64,000 bases of DNA from Paraburkholderia aromaticivorans (GCF_012689525.1 NZ_CP051514.1:434001-498000); one strand, 5' to 3'. Shown: positions 37,625-46,840, numbered from the stretch's first letter. Numbers and translations are program-made. Notes: generated by a model not told the origin, from the letters alone.

Positions 37625-38809
37625 CTATCTCACTATGTCACGGTGGACCACCGTGCCTTTCACGGGAGTAAATGCGCGCCTCTCTCTGTTTTCATTGCGG
37701 TCGTCGCCAGTACTGCTCTCGTCGTCGGCTGCTTCGGCTTCGTCGCTCGTCTCTCTATCGCCGTCGTCGTCGGCGTCTTTCTTGGGCGGGCTCTCAGCAA
37801 CCGGCGCGGAGCTTCCAGCGGGTGGCCAGTCTTCCGGCTGGACGGGCTCGTGGAACAGGAATTGGTTGGCCTGCGCCTCCCAGAATCGGCGACGTTCCCC
37901 GGCCGACTTCGGTAGCTCATATCCCATTGCGTGCGCGAGCGCCGGCAGATACAGGTCAAACGCACTCTTGACCACCTCGCCCCACGCGCCGGCTGATGCA
38001 AGCGCCGCCAGGTAGCACAGTCGCATCGAAGCGAACGCGCCCGCAGCGCTGAACCAAAAAATCCACGGCGACATGGCATCGGCAGGTTTGCCTACCAAAG
38101 CCGCCCCCCCGCGTACTAGGGCAATAACGCCCAGAGCGAATGCAAGAAACACGAGACTGACGAAAAAATCGACCGGTGCGCGGGCATCCGCGAGCGTCGC
38201 CTGGTAGTCCTTGGGCACTACGGCCAGCAAGCGCGGCCACGCGTGAATGCTTTCCGTTCCGTAGACGGTGCTTGCGTATGTCTCGAAAGCACGCAGGACA
38301 TTCCCGAACCGGGTGTGCAGGACCAGTTCGCGTTGCTCCGGGTATTCCAGCGCGAGCGCTCGCTTCAGGCGCAAATATTCCTGCTTGCGATGGTCAAGAG
38401 TACGCTGCTGCTCCTGGGCGGTTTCGGCGGAAGTTACTGTGGGAGAGCCGCAATGTAATTGCGCAATGCGAAAGGCACCGTATGCTTCCCGGGCTTCAAC
38501 GCGCTGCCGCCTCCGGCGCTTAAACTGCCGCTCTTTGAGTCCCGGGCGGTTGAGCGGCCACGCATAGCCTTCCAGCACGCGGTACATCCAGTGGGTACCC
38601 GCCATCAGCAGTACCGACAGGGTCCAGACCACCAGGAGCATAACCGTCAGGTTGGCAAAGGTCTTGTCCTGCAGCGACGTCTGAAATAGCTGTGTGAACG
38701 GCTGGACATCACGGTTCAGTCCGATGAAGGCGATGACGCCAACTAGCGCAGGCAGGAAAAAACCGAGGACGAACGATTTATCGGCGAGTTTTGACAGGCC
38801 GCTGAACAT
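37625..38809 (-). CDS. Four-helix membrane protein paired with a WD40 protein
   Basis: A 394-residue inner-membrane protein. Predicted membrane helices are at about residues 14-32, 53-70, 213-233 and 250-270. The first pair is followed by a basic cytoplasmic region (ERQFKRRRRQRVEAREAYGAF) and a helical domain. The C-terminal 70 residues are acidic and disordered (KKDADDDGDRETSDEAEAADD). It starts 11 bp after the WD40 gene ends, so both are likely on one transcript. No family name is known to me. The pairing suggests a membrane partner for the WD40 scaffold. Confidence 0.75.
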   Translation of the reverse strand: MFSGLSKLADKSFVLGFFLPALVGVIAFIGLNRDVQPFTQLFQTSLQDKTFANLTVMLLVVWTLSVLLMAGTHWMYRVLEGYAWPLNRPGLKERQFKRRRRQRVEAREAYGAFRIAQLHCGSPTVTSAETAQEQQRTLDHRKQEYLRLKRALALEYPEQRELVLHTRFGNVLRAFETYASTVYGTESIHAWPRLLAVVPKDYQATLADARAPVDFFVSLVFLAFALGVIALVRGGAALVGKPADAMSPWIFWFSAAGAFASMRLCYLAALASAGAWGEVVKSAFDLYLPALAHAMGYELPKSAGERRRFWEAQANQFLFHEPVQPEDWPPAGSSAPVAESPPKKDADDDGDRETSDEAEAADDESSTGDDRNENRERRAFTPVKGTVVHRDIVR

Positions 38810-38820
38810 GATGGTCGCGC

Positions 38821-40647
38821 TCAGTCATCTTCGGGCGCTGGAGGCGCCGGAATCTTGGCCGGCGCTTGCCCGGGTTCGCCGTGCAGGCCGATCGTCTTGG
38901 CCGTCAGCCCGCACGATGCAAGCCGCCCGTCGGCAAGCACGGCGAGCGCGCATATACCATCGCTGTATCCTTCAAGCGTCGACTCGCATACGCCGCTCGC
39001 CGGGTTCCACAGTCGGATCGTATTGTCGAACGATCCCGACGCGAGTCGCCCGTCGACAAGCACCGCGAGCGCGCATACGCCTTCCCGGTGTCCTTTGAGC
39101 GTCGCATCGCATGTGCCACTTGCCACGTTCCATAGTTTGATCGTCTTGTCCCACGATCCCGACGCGAGCCGCCCGCCGGCAAGCGCCGCGAGTGCTGATA
39201 CCCGATCTCCGTGTCCTTCAAACGTCGCCTCGCACACGCCGCTCGCCAGGTTCCATAGTTTGATCGTGTGATCCCGCGATCCCGACGCGAGTCGGCCATC
39301 GGCAAGCACCGCGAGCGCTGATACCCCATTTCTGTCTCCTTCAAACGTCGCCTCGCACACGCCGCTCGCGAGGTTCCACAGCCTGATCGTGTGGTCCCAG
39401 GATCCCGATGCGAGCCGCCCGTCGGCAAGCACCGCGAGCGCTGATACCCCATCTCTGTGTCCTTCAAACGTCGCCTCGCACACGAGGCTCGCGAGGTTCC
39501 ACAGCTTGATCGTGTGGTCCCAGGATCCCGACGCGAGCCGGCCGTCGGTAAGCACCGCGAGCGTGGATACTCCATCGGTGTGTCCTTCAAGCGTCGCCTC
39601 GCACGCGCCGCTCGTCACATCCCACAACCTGATCGTGCGGTCCACCGCCCCCGATGCAAGCCGTCCGTCGCCGAGCACCGCGAGCGCGGATTCCGCATCT
39701 GTGTGTCCTTCGGGCGTCGCTTCGGACATGGCGTTTGCCAGGTTCCACAGCCTGATCGTATTGTCCCACGATCCCGACGCGAGCCGCCCGTCGCCGAGCA
39801 CCGCGAGCGCGGATACCGCACCTGTATGTCCTTCGAGCGTCGCTTCGGACATGGTGTTCGCCGGGTTCCATAGCCGGATCGTATTGTCGAACGATCCCGA
39901 TGCGAGCCGCCCGTCGGCAAGCACCACGAGCCCGAATACCGACCTGGTGTGTCCTTCGAGCGTCGCCTCGCACACGCCGCTCACCGGGTTCCACAGCCTG
40001 ATCGTGTGGTCCGCCGCCCCTGACGCGAGCCGCCCGTCGGCCAGTACCGCGAGCGCGATTACCGAATCCGTGTGTCCTTCGAGGGTCGCCTCGCACACGC
40101 CCCTCGCCGGGTTCCACAGCCTGATCGTGTGGTCCCACGACCCGGACGCGAGTCGCCCGTCGGCCAGAACCGCGAGCGCCAACACCGTGTTCGTGTGTCC
40201 TTCGAGCGTTGCCTCGCACACACCGCTCGCCGGGTTCCACAGCCTGATCGTGTGGTCCGCCGATCCCGACGCGAGCCGCCCGTCGGCCAGCGCCGCGAGC
40301 GCGATTATCGAACCCGTGTGTCCCACGAGCGTCGCCTCGCACACGCCGCTGAGCGGATTCCACAGCCTGATCGTGTCGTCCGCGGCCCCCGATGCGAGCC
40401 GCCCGTCGGCCAGCGCGGTGAGCGCGTATACCGAACCCGTGTGTCCTGTGAGCGTCGCCTCGAGTCGGCCGCTCGCCGGGTTCCACAGCCTGATCGTGTC
40501 GCCCCAAGCTCCCGACGCGAGCCTCCCGTCGGCTAGCACCCCGAGCGCGGATATCGGACGCGCGTGTCCTTCGAGCACTGCCTCGCACACGCTGCTCGCC
40601 AGATTCCACGCCTTGTCGTCTTGCTCGTTGCGGCTCGCATCCTGCAT
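38821..40647 (-). CDS. WD40 beta-propeller protein with 14 near-identical repeats
   Basis: A 608-residue protein made almost wholly of 41-residue WD40 units (123 bp each). The shared wording is ALAVLADGRLASGSWDHT, then IRLWNPASGVCEATLEGHT. Fourteen DGRLAS units can be counted; the last is degenerate. Fourteen blades would suit two seven-bladed propellers. There is no signal peptide, NTPase or protease domain. Variation is concentrated at a few positions (WD/AD/FD/RD; WNP/WNL), as in repeat proteins that evolve by unit exchange. It precedes a membrane-protein gene by 11 bp. Confidence 0.9.
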   Translation of the reverse strand: MQDASRNEQDDKAWNLASSVCEAVLEGHARPISALGVLADGRLASGAWGDTIRLWNPASGRLEATLTGHTGSVYALTALADGRLASGAADDTIRLWNPLSGVCEATLVGHTGSIIALAALADGRLASGSADHTIRLWNPASGVCEATLEGHTNTVLALAVLADGRLASGSWDHTIRLWNPARGVCEATLEGHTDSVIALAVLADGRLASGAADHTIRLWNPVSGVCEATLEGHTRSVFGLVVLADGRLASGSFDNTIRLWNPANTMSEATLEGHTGAVSALAVLGDGRLASGSWDNTIRLWNLANAMSEATPEGHTDAESALAVLGDGRLASGAVDRTIRLWDVTSGACEATLEGHTDGVSTLAVLTDGRLASGSWDHTIKLWNLASLVCEATFEGHRDGVSALAVLADGRLASGSWDHTIRLWNLASGVCEATFEGDRNGVSALAVLADGRLASGSRDHTIKLWNLASGVCEATFEGHGDRVSALAALAGGRLASGSWDKTIKLWNVASGTCDATLKGHREGVCALAVLVDGRLASGSFDNTIRLWNPASGVCESTLEGYSDGICALAVLADGRLASCGLTAKTIGLHGEPGQAPAKIPAPPAPEDD

Positions 40648-40663
40648 TTCGCCTCCCGCCTAA

Positions 40664-41255
40664 CTCACCAGCCGCCTGCTCCGAGGTACTGAATCAAAAC
40701 TTTAAACGAAAATTCCTCGAAAATTATGCAAACCGGAGGCCAATATACTGGCGACTTGGCCTGCTAGTGGTTTCTGGATGTTTTCCTGCCCAGCGGCCGC
40801 AAGCACCGCACCCTACAAAGGAGGCGTGCATGCACCGGCACCTATGTGCAAATGAAATTACGGCACCAACCATGAGTTGTCGTGCCTAGGATGCACGGAA
40901 TTTCACTCCGGAGCGCGGACGGCAGAAGCACCCCAGAAACCGCCGTTGACTACCCACCAGCCTGAGCGTCTGTTGAGGGTCGAAAGTGTGAGTTCGCTGA
41001 TGGTGCGAACGTGACCGCAGGCCTTCGACCTGCAAATAGCAGCGTGATCTGTCATCGCCAGTGATATTGTTGCCTGAGCGCTTGCAATGACCATTGATCG
41101 AAGATTCGCTTGGCAACCGGATGGCAAGTTACGAGTACCGTCGATGGCGGGATATCTGACCGACGAAGCACGTGAGCGAAGCTTAAATCGCATCGGCCTG
41201 AAAACCTGCGTTTCAAGGCTTCTGAAACGCGTTCGCAACAGCCCGTCACGAACTG
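40664..41255. other. Spacer upstream of the WD40 gene
   Basis: About 590 bp that should contain the WD40 operon promoter. The first part is AT-rich (AAACGAAAATTCCTCGAAAATTATG). No gene is supported. Confidence 0.3.
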
Positions 41256-42443
41256 TCAACCGGGGGCCTGCCAGTCTATTCGGTGCTTTTCTTCTGTTTC
41301 GCGATGGCGCTCGTCGTCGGGCGTGTGCAGGTAGGGGTTCGTGCTCGTCAGTGATGCGTGCCGCAGGTTGTCGCGCACGGTGCGCAGATCGGCGCCGCCG
41401 TCGGCCATGTGGGAACCTGCGGTGTGGCGAAGCCAGTGTGCGGAGGCCTGCGCGAGTACGTCCGCCTGCGCCGCGTAACTGTCACCACGCAGCCGGAGTC
41501 GCACGGCTGCACCTGCAAAGATATCCTTGACGATGGTGTGCAGGGCGGCACGCGTCAGCGGCTTCATGGATTTGCCCAGAGGCAGCACGAGCGGCGTGTC
41601 TTCGTGCCGTGAGGGCAGGGCAGGCAGGCCGCGCGCGCGCCGGTAGCGTCCAAGTTCCACCATCATTTCCGCGGAGGCCGGCACCAGTCCCTCCTTGTCT
41701 CCTTTGCCCAGGATTTCCAGCCACCAGCGATCCTGACCGTCGGCATCACGCCGGCAGAAGAAGCATCCCATCGTGTTGCCGCCGACCTCCGAGATCCGCA
41801 GGCCGCCCAGATAGAACAGCGTGAACAGCCACCGTGCGCGCAGGTAACGCTCGCGCTCACGGGGAGTGTCCTTCGGCAGGCTGTCAATATCTGCCTTCAC
41901 TTCCTGCCACAACTCGCGGTCGAGGTAGCGGGTGATCCGGGGCTTGGAACGGCGGGCGCGCTGGCGCGACAGCGACAGGGGGTTGCCCGCCAGATACCCG
42001 GCTTCGACGAGCCACGCGAACAGCGCATTGATGATGACCATGGCCTGGTACTGGCTGCTCGGCCCGAGTATTCCGTAGAACGGTCTCCAGCGCGGATCAT
42101 GGCGCGGGTATTTGCGCCCGCCGTCGGCGACCCAGCGTGCGTTCGGCTGCGGGTCCTGCAGGAATTGCCGGAACAGCTGCAGGTCTTCGTGCGTGAGCGA
42201 CGACAGCGGTTTGCCCAGTTGCACGATTGCCCAGAGCAGCAGCCGTTCGGCTTCCTTGCGGTAGTTCTCGAACGTGGTCTTCTTGTCGGCGACCCGAGCG
42301 AGCCACGCACGTACCGCGGCGAGATCGTCACGGGCAGCGATCTGCGCGTGACCGCGGGCCCGGTTGGTGCCGTCGCGGCCGTCGAGATCGGGCGGCAGTT
42401 CGAGCGCGTCCAGAGGACGTGGGGCGAGGAGTGCGGTTTTCAC
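41256..42443 (-). CDS. Tyrosine recombinase/integrase
   Basis: A 395-residue integrase if GTG 42443 is the start (VKTALLAPRPLDALELPP). The frame stays open for another 510 bp upstream, but that part looks non-coding. The core-binding domain carries TTFENYRKEAERLLLWAI and LTHEDLQLFRQFL. Catalytic residues are Arg in GLRISEVGG, HWLRHTAGSH and Tyr in TNPYLHTPDD. The usual LGHAS box reads LRHAS, a Gly-to-Arg change next to a catalytic His, so activity may be reduced. It is a paralogue of the broken integrase at 11659-12545. Confidence 0.88.
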   Translation of the reverse strand: MKTALLAPRPLDALELPPDLDGRDGTNRARGHAQIAARDDLAAVRAWLARVADKKTTFENYRKEAERLLLWAIVQLGKPLSSLTHEDLQLFRQFLQDPQPNARWVADGGRKYPRHDPRWRPFYGILGPSSQYQAMVIINALFAWLVEAGYLAGNPLSLSRQRARRSKPRITRYLDRELWQEVKADIDSLPKDTPRERERYLRARWLFTLFYLGGLRISEVGGNTMGCFFCRRDADGQDRWWLEILGKGDKEGLVPASAEMMVELGRYRRARGLPALPSRHEDTPLVLPLGKSMKPLTRAALHTIVKDIFAGAAVRLRLRGDSYAAQADVLAQASAHWLRHTAGSHMADGGADLRTVRDNLRHASLTSTNPYLHTPDDERHRETEEKHRIDWQAPG

Positions 42444-42494
42444 GGGCGGTGGGACGGGGGCGGACGGGTTCAGGGTGTCACGAGGAGTGCGAGC

Positions 42495-42821
42495 GTGGCG
42501 CCGCAAGGTTACCTTTACGGCGATCAGGACGTCTGGGCCTGCTGCGAATGGGTTCGGGAGTCGCCGCTCACGGCACTCCTCGATATGGCTGTCGCGTTGG
42601 AAATCGAACTGGTGTTCGGGGCGTTGACCGCCTGGTTGGAGGACATCGACCGCGGTGTCGATCCGCTTGAGCGCAACGATCGCAGACATTGCATGCGCCT
42701 GTGCGAAACCGACGACGGATTGCTGCTCATCAAGTGGACGAGGAGGGTAGAACGGAGGGTGCGTCGCGGGCGATCCGGAACACCAAGCGACATGCCGTTC
42801 GCAAGGACGAACGGCATGTGA
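42495..42821 (+). CDS. Possible small protein divergent from the integrase
   Basis: A 108-codon frame from GTG 42495, with GAGGAG 8 nt upstream. The first 80 residues (YGDQDVWACCEWVRESPL, IELVFGALTAWLEDIDRG) look protein-like; the end is arginine-rich. The minus strand is also open here, so coding on either strand is unproven. Confidence 0.3.
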   Translation: MAPQGYLYGDQDVWACCEWVRESPLTALLDMAVALEIELVFGALTAWLEDIDRGVDPLERNDRRHCMRLCETDDGLLLIKWTRRVERRVRRGRSGTPSDMPFARTNGM

Positions 42822-42904
42822 ACGCTGCCGGTTCGTGATCTCAATGTTCCGTGTCGCCGATCGGCGTTTCAGACCAGGAGCATGGTCGGCGCCAGATTCG
42901 CGCC

Positions 42905-42950
42905 AGCGGGCCGGGAACAAAATTATGCAGAAAACGGGAACAGAATCGTG
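42905..42950. repeat. Short direct repeats, likely an insertion-sequence end
   Basis: Two tandem copies of a GGGAACA-N-AAT-NN-TGCA unit, starting at about 42910 and 42937. Tandem terminal repeats of this kind occur at IS21-family ends. The adjoining loss of reading-frame coherence suggests a remnant. Confidence 0.35.
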
Positions 42951-43025
42951 CAAACCAACGGTGACGCAATCATGCGCCGGTCTGGCTAATAAAACTCAAC
43001 ATTATACGGTTAATGTCAAAATTAT

Positions 43026-43045
43026 AATTCTAGGCTATTAGAATT
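43026..43045. promoter_or_regulatory. Inverted repeat upstream of kfrA, candidate operator
   Basis: AATTCTA (43026-43032) and TAGAATT (43039-43045) with a 6-bp spacer, in a very AT-rich stretch 50 bp before the kfrA start. KfrA-type proteins are known to bind their own promoter, so this is a reasonable autoregulation site. Confidence 0.4.
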
Positions 43046-43095
43046 GGGACGGTTTACGTAGTAATATTTATCAAAATTTATTGATGAAGGTCTTC

Positions 43096-44130
43096 ATGAG
43101 CGACGTCCTGTCCCCGGATGCGGCACTGGCCGCCGATATCGCGCGCCTGAAGGCTGAATTCCCCAAAACCCGCGAGCTGTACCGCGAGGTCTGCGCACTG
43201 CTGTTCTTCCGCCATGGCATCACGCCGACCGCGAACCGGCTGTACCAGCTCGTGAAGCGGGGTAGCATGGGCACGCCGACCGCCGTGCTCGGCGAGTTCT
43301 GGACGGAACTGCGCGAGAAGAGCCGCGTTCGCATCGACCATCCCGACCTGCCCGCCGATCTCGGTGCGGCCGCGGGCGAACTGGTCGCGACCCTCTGGAC
43401 GCGCGCAAGCACGTCGGCCGAAGCGTCGCTCGACGCGCTCCGCGCCGAAGTCGAGGCACAGCGGGCCGAATCGCAGCAGTCAGTGAACGCCGCCCGCGAC
43501 GAACTGGGGCGCGTTGAGACTGCACTCGAACAGCGCACCGCGGCGCTACTGGCCGCGCAGGTCGAGGTCAGAAATCTCGAGAAAGCGCAGACCGAGGGCT
43601 ACGCGCAGCGGCAGGCGCTGGAAGGCGACCTGACTCGGGTCAGGGCGACGCTCGCTGCGCGCGAGCGCGAGATCGTTGAGGTAAGGGAAGGGTTTTCGCG
43701 TGACCTCGACAAGCAGCGGGAAGCGGCCGGACGTGCCGAGGAGCGACTGCGGGCGTCGGAAAAGCGGGCACTGATGGAGATCGACCGCGAACGTGGTAGC
43801 GCGGCGAAGGTGCAGAAGGAACTGGATGAGGCCGCGCGTCGCGCAGACCAGAAGGAGGCCGACCATCGCCGTTCGCTGGAGACCGTCCAGGCGCAACTGG
43901 GCGATGCGCGTCATCAAACGGGCTTGCTGCAGGGGCGGCTGGATGCCGTCGCGACGGAGAATAGCCGGCTGCAGAACGAAGTGAAGACGCTGCGGGAAGC
44001 AGAAGCGCGTGCACGCGAAGCCCGGACTTTGTCAGCTGCGAACGAGAACAGAAAGACACCACGGTCGGTTCGTTCTCCGCGTACTGCGCCGACCGTCGCG
44101 GCCCCAACGCGACGCAAAAAGAAGTTATAA
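43096..44130 (+). CDS. kfrA: KfrA-like DNA-binding coiled-coil protein
   Basis: A 344-residue protein from ATG 43096 (GAAGG just upstream); in-frame codons to 43081 add a few residues. The N-terminal 100 residues are the KfrA DNA-binding domain (FPKTRELYREVCALLFFRHG, PTANRLYQLVKRGSMGTPT). A long Ala/Glu/Arg coiled coil covers about 105-320, and the tail is basic (PTRRKKKL). KfrA proteins bind plasmid DNA, form multimers and support partition and stability. Its presence is the best sign of plasmid ancestry for this block. Confidence 0.88.
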   Translation: MSDVLSPDAALAADIARLKAEFPKTRELYREVCALLFFRHGITPTANRLYQLVKRGSMGTPTAVLGEFWTELREKSRVRIDHPDLPADLGAAAGELVATLWTRASTSAEASLDALRAEVEAQRAESQQSVNAARDELGRVETALEQRTAALLAAQVEVRNLEKAQTEGYAQRQALEGDLTRVRATLAAREREIVEVREGFSRDLDKQREAAGRAEERLRASEKRALMEIDRERGSAAKVQKELDEAARRADQKEADHRRSLETVQAQLGDARHQTGLLQGRLDAVATENSRLQNEVKTLREAEARAREARTLSAANENRKTPRSVRSPRTAPTVAAPTRRKKKL

Positions 44131-44164
44131 ATGCGGTGTGATCCACCGCTGCAAGAATGGCGCC

Positions 44165-44518
44165 ATGGCTGATACCTACCTGCTTGCCGGTTTGACGCTT
44201 CCCCAGGGCGTCGCGCATGAGTCCCTTCCTGAGAGAGTGACAATCTTTGTGTCGGATTGCTGGCCGGGCATGAGTCGTACGCAGATGTTGGCACGCGCGA
44301 AACGGCGAGGCCTGCGCCTGTCGTTCCGCGCAACAGTGCGGTGCTTACCGGGTGAATCCGGCGTGTTCGAGTTGCGCTTCAGCGACGGGACTGGCGAGTG
44401 CCTGATGCTGGCGCGCCTGTTGCGCATTGGAAACGGCAGCCCGAGATATCGTCGCATCAGACGGGCTGATGTGTCCCGGCCCCCGCCGCGCGATCCTCGG
44501 CAGACCCGGTTGTTGTGA
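44165..44518 (+). CDS. Hypothetical protein
   Basis: A 117-residue basic protein starting MADTYLLAGLTLPQGVAH. The segment VTIFVSDCWPGMSRTQMLARAKRRG and the beta-like VRCLPGESGVFELRFSDG suggest a small alpha/beta fold. It follows kfrA by 34 bp in the same direction. No family was recognised. Confidence 0.5.
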   Translation: MADTYLLAGLTLPQGVAHESLPERVTIFVSDCWPGMSRTQMLARAKRRGLRLSFRATVRCLPGESGVFELRFSDGTGECLMLARLLRIGNGSPRYRRIRRADVSRPPPRDPRQTRLL

Positions 44519-44591
44519 GGAGACGGAACCGGTTGCTGCGTGGCGCGCTGCTCGCTATGCTCGCATCCTTTTACGGATGAGGAGGCAGGAA

Positions 44592-45041
44592 TTGCGGCGC
44601 GTGACGGTCAGAAAATCGTCGGTTCATGGGAGAGGCGTCTTCGCGCTGCGGGCGATTTCTGCCGGTGAGCGCATTTTCGAATACCGCGGTGAGGTGACGT
44701 CCTGGCGAAAAGCGGCTGCCCGGCACCGACGATCCGGTGTGGCGGGCCATACCTTTATTTTCGGGCTGGCTGACGGGCGTGTAATCGACGGCAGCGTCGA
44801 GGGCAATAGCGCCCGCTGGCTGAACCACTCCTGCAAGCCAAACTGTGAGGCGATCGAGGACGAGCGGGGACGGGTTTTCATCGAGACGCTCACAGACGTG
44901 ATGCCGGGCGAGGAGCTTTCTATCGCCTACGGACTGACTATCGATGGAGCGATTACGCCCGAATTGGTCGCCGACTATTCCTGCCACTGTGGGACGAAGC
45001 GGTGTACCGGTTCGATGCTGACCCCGGCGAGCGGAAATTAA
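44592..45041 (+). CDS. SET-domain protein-lysine methyltransferase
   Basis: A 149-residue SET domain with few additions. AGGAGG at 44580-44585 points to TTG 44592; ATG 44577, in frame, is the alternative. Diagnostic parts are SSVHGRGVFALRAI (SAM site), RWLNHSCKPNCE (pseudoknot NHSC), GEELSIAYG (catalytic Tyr) and a post-SET Cys cluster CHCGTKRC. It should transfer methyl groups from SAM to a lysine. Short SET proteins occur in several proteobacteria, sometimes acting on chromatin-like proteins. The H-NS-like and HU proteins nearby are possible, unproven substrates. Confidence 0.92.
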   Translation: MRRVTVRKSSVHGRGVFALRAISAGERIFEYRGEVTSWRKAAARHRRSGVAGHTFIFGLADGRVIDGSVEGNSARWLNHSCKPNCEAIEDERGRVFIETLTDVMPGEELSIAYGLTIDGAITPELVADYSCHCGTKRCTGSMLTPASGN

Positions 45042-45220
45042 GCTCGCCCCTGACAGACGCATCCCGTTTTTCCTTCGAAATGAATCGGCGCCAGAAGACC
45101 CGTCAAGCTGTGCGCCGTCCCGTCGCGCGCAGCCGCTATCGTCATCTGTGCAAGGCCGGCGCGCCTTGCCAGCACCCCGTCAACCGAGTAGGATTAAATC
45201 CTGTCAGCTTGGAGAGCGCC

Positions 45221-45490
45221 ATGCGCACCACACAGCAGTTCAGCATTACCCTGCCCAACGAGATGGCCGAACTCATCCGCACCAAGGTCGCCAGCGGCGA
45301 ATATGCTTCTGAAAGCGAGGTGATCCGCGACGGGCTACGCACCCTCGCGGCCCGCGACAGGGCCATCGAGGCCTGGCTGCGCGATGAGGTGGTGCCTGCG
45401 GCCGAAGCGTTGCGCGCGGAGCCGGCGCGCGCGCTCACGCCCGAGCAGGTGCGCGCTCACCTGGCGAAAAAGCGCTCGGGCGCCGCATGA
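45221..45490 (+). CDS. parD: ParD-type antitoxin
   Basis: An 89-residue antitoxin with a ribbon-helix-helix N-terminus (QQFSITLPNEMAELIRTKV, YASESEVIRDGLR) and a flexible acidic C-terminus that would neutralise the toxin. GGAGAG lies just upstream of ATG 45221. Its stop overlaps the toxin start by 4 bp (ATGA), the standard arrangement for parDE. It should also bind the operon promoter as a repressor. The pair probably stabilises the region or plasmid. Confidence 0.93.
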   Translation: MRTTQQFSITLPNEMAELIRTKVASGEYASESEVIRDGLRTLAARDRAIEAWLRDEVVPAAEALRAEPARALTPEQVRAHLAKKRSGAA

Positions 45491-45807
45491 CCTACCGGGT
45501 GCAGTTTGCCCCGGAAGCGCGGGACCAGCTTGAGGACATAGAACGGTTCATCATTGAAGCGGGTTCGCCCGCCACTGCGGCTCGCTACGTGGACGCCATC
45601 GTGAATTTCTGCCTGCGCCTGCAGACGTTCCCTGAGCGCGGCGTCCCGCGCGATGATCTGTTACCTGGCCTGCGCGTGACCCACTACCGGCAGCGCGTGG
45701 TCATTGCTTACCTTCTGGATCCCGAGGTGGTGTCAATCGTTGGCGTGTTCTACGGCGGACAGGCCTGGGAACCATCTTTCGCAGACCCGACGGAACACGA
45801 TCACTGA
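45487..45807 (+). CDS. parE: ParE-type toxin
   Basis: A 106-residue toxin of the RelE/ParE superfamily: YRVQFAPEARDQLEDIERFI, TFPERGVPRDDLLPGLRV, and the terminal strand VVSIVGVFYGG. ParE proteins block DNA gyrase, though RelE-fold members can also cut mRNA, so the target is inferred from its ParD partner. It is coupled to the antitoxin by the ATGA overlap and looks intact. Confidence 0.93.
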   Translation: MTYRVQFAPEARDQLEDIERFIIEAGSPATAARYVDAIVNFCLRLQTFPERGVPRDDLLPGLRVTHYRQRVVIAYLLDPEVVSIVGVFYGGQAWEPSFADPTEHDH

Positions 45808-45951
45808 TGACGCGTCCGCACCGTGGTCACCGACGCGAGCGGTCGGCGCACAATCGTCGAGTCGCTCGACGAGTAAGGCAGGAAATTGAGAAGCACGATC
45901 AAATGGAATAATCTCATCAGTCCGACTAGCCAACTGTTCTGAATCCGACGG

Positions 45952-46824
45952 ATGCAGCTCGACATTTTCAACGACAGCCGTGACGTGATGCTGCGCAATG
46001 ACGTCCTGTCAGCGTTGCAGCAGTACGATGCCGCGTGCGCCCGGCGTGCGCTGCAGGCCCTTGCGAACGAGTATCCAGACGATGTTGTCCAGGAGTATTT
46101 CGGTTCGATCGTCAATGCTCTCGAGGGCCGATCGACGGTACCGTTTGACCGTCACGAAGCCGCCCTGCAGGCTCGCCAGGCGTTATCTCACGAAGTCCAG
46201 CCCGCAGTCGCGCATGTGTTCCCGACGCAAAGTGCCGCGACCTGGCTCGCACCGCTCTGGGCAGAACTGGCCGGGCGCGCCGCTGCGCTGCCTTTCCGTG
46301 CGGATCACGCGGATGCGCACGCGGCGCCGCTCTTCCTGCTTGCTGCGCGGTGGGCCGAGGCCTTCGATGCGATATCGCGCATCGCGTCCTGGCGACGGAT
46401 TCCAGCGCCGCTTTGCTGGATGACGGAGGCACGTTACCGGCTCGATGGCCTGGACGCGGCCTGGCCATTGTTGGTGGAACTTGCGTGGCTTTCTCCATCC
46501 CGGTTTGACCAGCTTTTGAGCCGGCTTGGCGACGCGTGCGTCAATACGCTGCGGCGCAACTTCGATACGTCATTCGACGACGCCGGCGACATTGACGATC
46601 TCGCATGGTTTCCGGCGTGGGTACTCACGGAAAAGGCCGGCCTCGCGCCGCTGTTCAAACAGGCAGAGCCTTCGCGACGTAATGCACCCGAGCGGGCGGC
46701 GAAGGTGATGCTCCAGTTACTCAGTCTGGAGCGTCAGGGCCGGCATCACGAACTGCTTGAAACCCGGCGCGAACTGCAGGCGCTCAACACGGCGTTGTAC
46801 GCCGCCTATATGAAGACGCGCTGA
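45952..46824 (+). CDS. Hypothetical helical protein
   Basis: A 290-residue soluble protein, almost entirely helical and Ala/Leu-rich (NDVLSALQQYDAACARRALQ, RRIPAPLCWMTEARYRLDG), suggesting a TPR-like or HEAT-like solenoid. It begins MQLDIFNDSRDV, a common opening in a conserved plasmid gene set. It is followed within 17 bp by a 405-residue helical protein, so they are probably one operon. No enzyme motif is seen. Confidence 0.7.
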   Translation: MQLDIFNDSRDVMLRNDVLSALQQYDAACARRALQALANEYPDDVVQEYFGSIVNALEGRSTVPFDRHEAALQARQALSHEVQPAVAHVFPTQSAATWLAPLWAELAGRAAALPFRADHADAHAAPLFLLAARWAEAFDAISRIASWRRIPAPLCWMTEARYRLDGLDAAWPLLVELAWLSPSRFDQLLSRLGDACVNTLRRNFDTSFDDAGDIDDLAWFPAWVLTEKAGLAPLFKQAEPSRRNAPERAAKVMLQLLSLERQGRHHELLETRRELQALNTALYAAYMKTR

Positions 46825-46840
46825 GCTGGCACCCCGGAGC

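Noticed and set aside
39587..40609. Second minus-strand frame of 340 codons in the WD40 gene
   Set aside because: A shifted reading of the same repeats with Arg/Gly/His-rich nonsense. It is open only because the unit is in-frame periodic.
39389..40663. Long plus-strand open frame (about 424 codons) through the WD40 gene
   Set aside because: It is the antisense of a 123-bp repeat that lacks stops in several frames. The product is a monotonous Ser/Ala/Pro repeat, while the minus strand gives a perfect WD40 protein.
41256..42953. Integrase as a 565-residue protein
   Set aside because: The first 170 residues show no integrase-like sequence and cover an insertion-sequence remnant. The related broken integrase and domain layout support a start near 42443.
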